This document shows, piece by piece, positions 61,529 to 64,000 of a stretch of 64,000 bases of DNA. The translations under genes and the position numbers were made by a program. The notes below the pieces were generated by a model. The model saw nothing but the letters and a program-made list of their open reading frames with translations, did no database searches and was not told the origin of the DNA. The stretch's first letter is position 1; each line of letters opens with the position of its first letter. Origin of the DNA: Yersinia massiliensis (GTDB taxonomy: Bacteria > Pseudomonadota > Gammaproteobacteria > Enterobacterales > Enterobacteriaceae); assembly GCF_003048255.1 (NCBI RefSeq), contig NZ_CP028487.1, positions 3,286,001 to 3,350,000 of the forward strand, written 5' to 3'.

Positions 61529-61615
61529 TCTACTTCCCAGTAATGCAATTAACCGAGACACTATACTGAAGAGCGTTACGCTTTGGAATCACTTGAGAGA
61601 ATAGAAATAAAATAA

Positions 61616-61637
61616 TTATGGGCCAGAAGGCCCATAA
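61616..61637 (-). terminator. Terminator of the cydABX-ybgE operon
   Basis: TTATGGGCC and GGCCCATAA, perfect 9-bp stem with a 4-base loop; the minus strand continues with TTATTTTATTT. 39 bases after the ybgE stop. Confidence 0.88.
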
Positions 61638-61675
61638 GGAGAGATTTTGTACAAATTAGGCGATATACATTCAGA

Positions 61676-61969
61676 TTAAGCGAAAAAGTAGAATAATCCC
61701 GCGCCCAAGATCACAATTGCTGGAAGTGGTGAGAAAAAAGCACGCAGCCACACCCGATTAGGGCGAAAACCTACACCATGAATCACACCAGTACACACTG
61801 CCCACACAATAAACACCTCTTGCCACACTTCAAGTGAGCTGGTCGCCGCCGCAAAACGCGAAGGATCCCAAAATACACAGAAAGCGACAGCAAATGCGAG
61901 CAGGAGTGAAAGGGCCCTGAACGGACCCTTATCCATTAACGCGTATAACTTATCGGACAACATCATCAT
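61676..61969 (-). CDS. ybgE: Cytochrome bd operon protein YbgE
   Basis: A 97-residue inner-membrane protein with three hydrophobic segments, very similar to E. coli YbgE (FWDPSRFAAATSSLEVW and GVIHGVGFRPNRVW). It starts inside the end of cydX (overlap about 20 bases). ATG 61969 gives the E. coli length among several consecutive ATGs. It accompanies cydAB; its role is not clear. Confidence 0.9.
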   Translation of the reverse strand: MMMLSDKLYALMDKGPFRALSLLLAFAVAFCVFWDPSRFAAATSSLEVWQEVFIVWAVCTGVIHGVGFRPNRVWLRAFFSPLPAIVILGAGLFYFFA

Positions 61970-62087
61970 TGCCATTATTGGCAGCTTTTTCTGCTGCGTT
62001 GGCTTCACTCTGCTCCAATGCCAGAGCAGTAATGATACCAAAGGAGCAGGCCAGAAGTGTCCCTAGAATCCAGGCAAAATACCACAT
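61950..62087 (-). CDS. cydX: Cytochrome bd-I accessory subunit CydX
   Basis: A 45-residue single-helix protein beginning MWYFAWILGTLLACSFGIIT, nearly identical to E. coli CydX (37 residues) but with a longer acidic tail. It stabilises the haem site of CydAB. Located 12 bases after cydB and overlapping ybgE. Confidence 0.96.
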   Translation of the reverse strand: MWYFAWILGTLLACSFGIITALALEQSEANAAEKAANNGNDDVVR

Positions 62088-62099
62088 GCTTTATGCTCC

Positions 62100-63239
62100 C
62101 TAGTACAGTGAATGCTTGTTGTTTTCGATAAAGTCTTTATCAATGCGCCCGAACATTTTGTAGTAACACCAACTGGTGTACAACAGGATGATAGGGACAA
62201 AGATGATCGCAACAATGGTCATCACTTTTAGCGTCAACAGGCTAGATGTTGCATCCCACATTGTCAGGCTGACATTTGGCACTGTGCTTGACGGCATAAC
62301 GAATGGGAACATAGTGACCCCAGCAGTCAAAATCACACAAGCAATGGTCAGCGATGAGAACAGGAAGGCCCAAGCCCCTTTTTCAAAGCGCGACAGCAAG
62401 ATGGTAAACAGTGGCAGAATCACGCCAAGAGCAGGCAGCGCCCACAGGATTGGGTACTTGTTGAAGTTAATCAACCATGCACCTGCCTGATGTGCGACTT
62501 CTTTGCGCATCGGGTTAGATTGAGCGGCAGTATCTAGCGCAGAAGTCACCACAAAACCATCGATGCCTTTCACTAACCAAATACCGGCCAGCAAGAAGGC
62601 AACACCCATCACCAACGCAGAGATTTGCGCGGCTGCACGGGAACGCAGATGCAGTTCGCCACGGGTACGCATTTGCAGGTAAGTTGCCCCTTGCGTAACC
62701 AACATGGTTAAGCTGACAACCCCAGCCAGTAAACCAAACGGGTTCAGCAACTGGAAGAAGTTACCTGTGTAGAACAGACGCATGTAGCTATCCATGTGGA
62801 ACGGCACGCCTTGCAGCAAGTTACCGAACGCCACACCGAATACGACAGCAGGTACAAAGCTACCGACAAAAATGCCCCAGTCCCACATATTGCGCCAGCG
62901 GTTATCTTCCACCTTGGAACGGTAATCAAAGCCTACCGGACGGAAGAACAACGCAGCCAACACCAAAATCATCGCGATATAGAAGCCGGAGAATGCGGCT
63001 GCGTACACCATCGGCCAGGCCGCAAACAGCGCCCCACCGGCGGTGATCAACCAAACCTGATTACCATCCCAGTGAGGGGCAATCGAGTTAATCAAAATAC
63101 GACGTTCTGTATCATTCTTAGCGATGATACGCAGCAGGACACCAACACCCATATCGAAACCATCGGTGACTGCAAAACCAATCAGCAGCACACCGATCAG
63201 CAGCCACCAGATAAATCGTAATACTTCATAATCAAACAT
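62100..63239 (-). CDS. cydB: Cytochrome bd-I ubiquinol oxidase subunit II
   Basis: A 379-residue membrane subunit with nine helices. The N-terminus MFDYEVLRFIWWLLIGVLLI and GFDMGVGVLL match E. coli CydB. It forms the quinol oxidase with CydA and CydX, used at low oxygen. 14 bases after cydA. Confidence 0.97.
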   Translation of the reverse strand: MFDYEVLRFIWWLLIGVLLIGFAVTDGFDMGVGVLLRIIAKNDTERRILINSIAPHWDGNQVWLITAGGALFAAWPMVYAAAFSGFYIAMILVLAALFFRPVGFDYRSKVEDNRWRNMWDWGIFVGSFVPAVVFGVAFGNLLQGVPFHMDSYMRLFYTGNFFQLLNPFGLLAGVVSLTMLVTQGATYLQMRTRGELHLRSRAAAQISALVMGVAFLLAGIWLVKGIDGFVVTSALDTAAQSNPMRKEVAHQAGAWLINFNKYPILWALPALGVILPLFTILLSRFEKGAWAFLFSSLTIACVILTAGVTMFPFVMPSSTVPNVSLTMWDATSSLLTLKVMTIVAIIFVPIILLYTSWCYYKMFGRIDKDFIENNKHSLY

Positions 63240-63253
63240 AAGTGGACTCCTGT

Positions 63254-64000
63254 TTACCGTGCTTCCTGCACTGGTGCAGTCGGCTGTTCAAAATGATAGC
63301 GGCCAGTTTTCAGGCTGCTTGGCCCAAGGCGCGCAAATTTGAACATCAGGTACATTTCTGCAACCAGGAACAGCGTGTACAGACCGCAAATCAACGCCAT
63401 TGAGAATAGAATATCCCCAGCAGTAACAGACGAATTTGCGATTGCTGTCGGCAGCACTTCACCGATGGCCCATGGTTGACGGCCATATTCGGCGACAAAC
63501 CAACCTGCTTCTACTGCAATCCACGGTAATGGAATACCGAACAATGCGGTACGCAGTAGCCATTTTTTCTCACCAATCTTGCCGCGGATAACGCTCCAGA
63601 ACGACAAACCAATGATCAGCAACATGAGGAAGCCACAAGCCACCATGATGCGGAATGCAAAGTATAGAGGGAGAACACGTGGAATGGAGTCTTGCGCAGC
63701 GAGCTGAATTTGTTCTTCAGTCGCATCAGTGACGTTTTGGGTATAACGCTTCAATAGCAAACCGTAGCCCAAATCTTGTTTTGCCTTACTGAATGCTTCA
63801 CGTACAGCAGGGTCAGTATTGCCACTGCGTAATTTCTCTAACAGGCTATAGGCTTGAATACCATTGCGAATACGCACTTCGTGTTGAGACATCAAATCGC
63901 GCAGACCAATCACCGGCGTGTCCAGTGAACGAGTCGCAATGATACCTAATGCAAATGGAATCTGAACAGCAAAGCGGTTCTCCATCGTTTCCTGATTAGG
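63254..64000 (-). CDS. cydA: Cytochrome bd-I ubiquinol oxidase subunit I, N-terminal part outside window
   Basis: C-terminal 248 residues of CydA; the frame is open to the window end. Segments such as ALGIIATRSLDTPVIGLRDL and WIAVEAGWFVAEYGRQPWAI match E. coli CydA, with the conserved GRQPW. The three haem-ligand residues and most of the quinol loop lie upstream of the visible part or at its edge. Confidence 0.96.
   Translation of the reverse strand, partial: PNQETMENRFAVQIPFALGIIATRSLDTPVIGLRDLMSQHEVRIRNGIQAYSLLEKLRSGNTDPAVREAFSKAKQDLGYGLLLKRYTQNVTDATEEQIQLAAQDSIPRVLPLYFAFRIMVACGFLMLLIIGLSFWSVIRGKIGEKKWLLRTALFGIPLPWIAVEAGWFVAEYGRQPWAIGEVLPTAIANSSVTAGDILFSMALICGLYTLFLVAEMYLMFKFARLGPSSLKTGRYHFEQPTAPVQEAR

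Overview
The window is a stretch of enterobacterial core chromosome, most probably Yersinia. The evidence is a complete nuo operon (nuoA to nuoN, with nuoC and nuoD fused) next to a RovM/LrhA-type LysR regulator, plus ackA-pta, modABC-acrZ-modEF, galETKM, gpmA/aroG, zitB/pnuC/nadA, the tol-pal cluster and cydAB. Gene order and protein sequences follow those of Escherichia coli closely, but the spacers carry material not typical of E. coli. I cannot fix the species from this window.

Layout. 1-1613: end of a ketogluconate module on the plus strand (SDR dehydrogenase, gluconokinase, YhcH-type protein). 1737-2237: a YcdZ-like membrane protein with a perfect CRP site upstream. 2400-4240: two AT-rich minus-strand genes of unknown function; one has a possible permuted NlpC/P60 (His then Cys) arrangement, so this looks like a small acquired islet. 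4494-19625: the minus-strand nuo operon (respiratory complex I), with hairpins in its two large internal spacers. 20303-21235: rovM. 22105-29682: alaA, a repeat-rich spacer, yfbR, yfbS, a DUF4239 protein, hxpA, yfbU, yfbV. 30102-33680: ackA and pta.

33681-37700: between pta and a LacI-family regulator lies what reads as a complete type I toxin-antitoxin locus: a plus-strand mRNA with a short leader ORF and a 39-residue signal-peptide-like peptide, and a divergent minus-strand small RNA. The two share a 16-nt segment that would make them perfectly complementary. Next comes the LacI regulator, divergent from an ascorbate-type PTS (EIIA, EIIB, EIIC), with a cluster of palindromic operators between them.

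37751-48928: molybdate transport (modABC, minus; modE and modF, plus), acrZ, a CPBP membrane protease, then galETKM with both GalR operators at nearly the E. coli spacing. 49051-54747: psiF, gpmA with a Fur-box-like site, aroG with a TyrR box, zitB, pnuC and nadA with a NadR-like box. 54983-55766: a tRNA-Lys array with four intact genes, a fifth split by a 64-bp insertion, and a sixth surviving only as a fossil. 55959-64000: cpoB, pal, tolB, tolA, tolR, tolQ, ybgC, then ybgE, cydX, cydB and the C-terminal part of cydA, which runs off the window.

Together these genes cover aerobic respiration (complex I, cytochrome bd), overflow acetate metabolism, sugar uptake and galactose use, molybdate and zinc homeostasis, NAD synthesis and envelope integrity. 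Several regulatory sites can be read directly from the sequence: CRP, GalR, ModE, TyrR, Fur-like, NadR-like and LacI-type.
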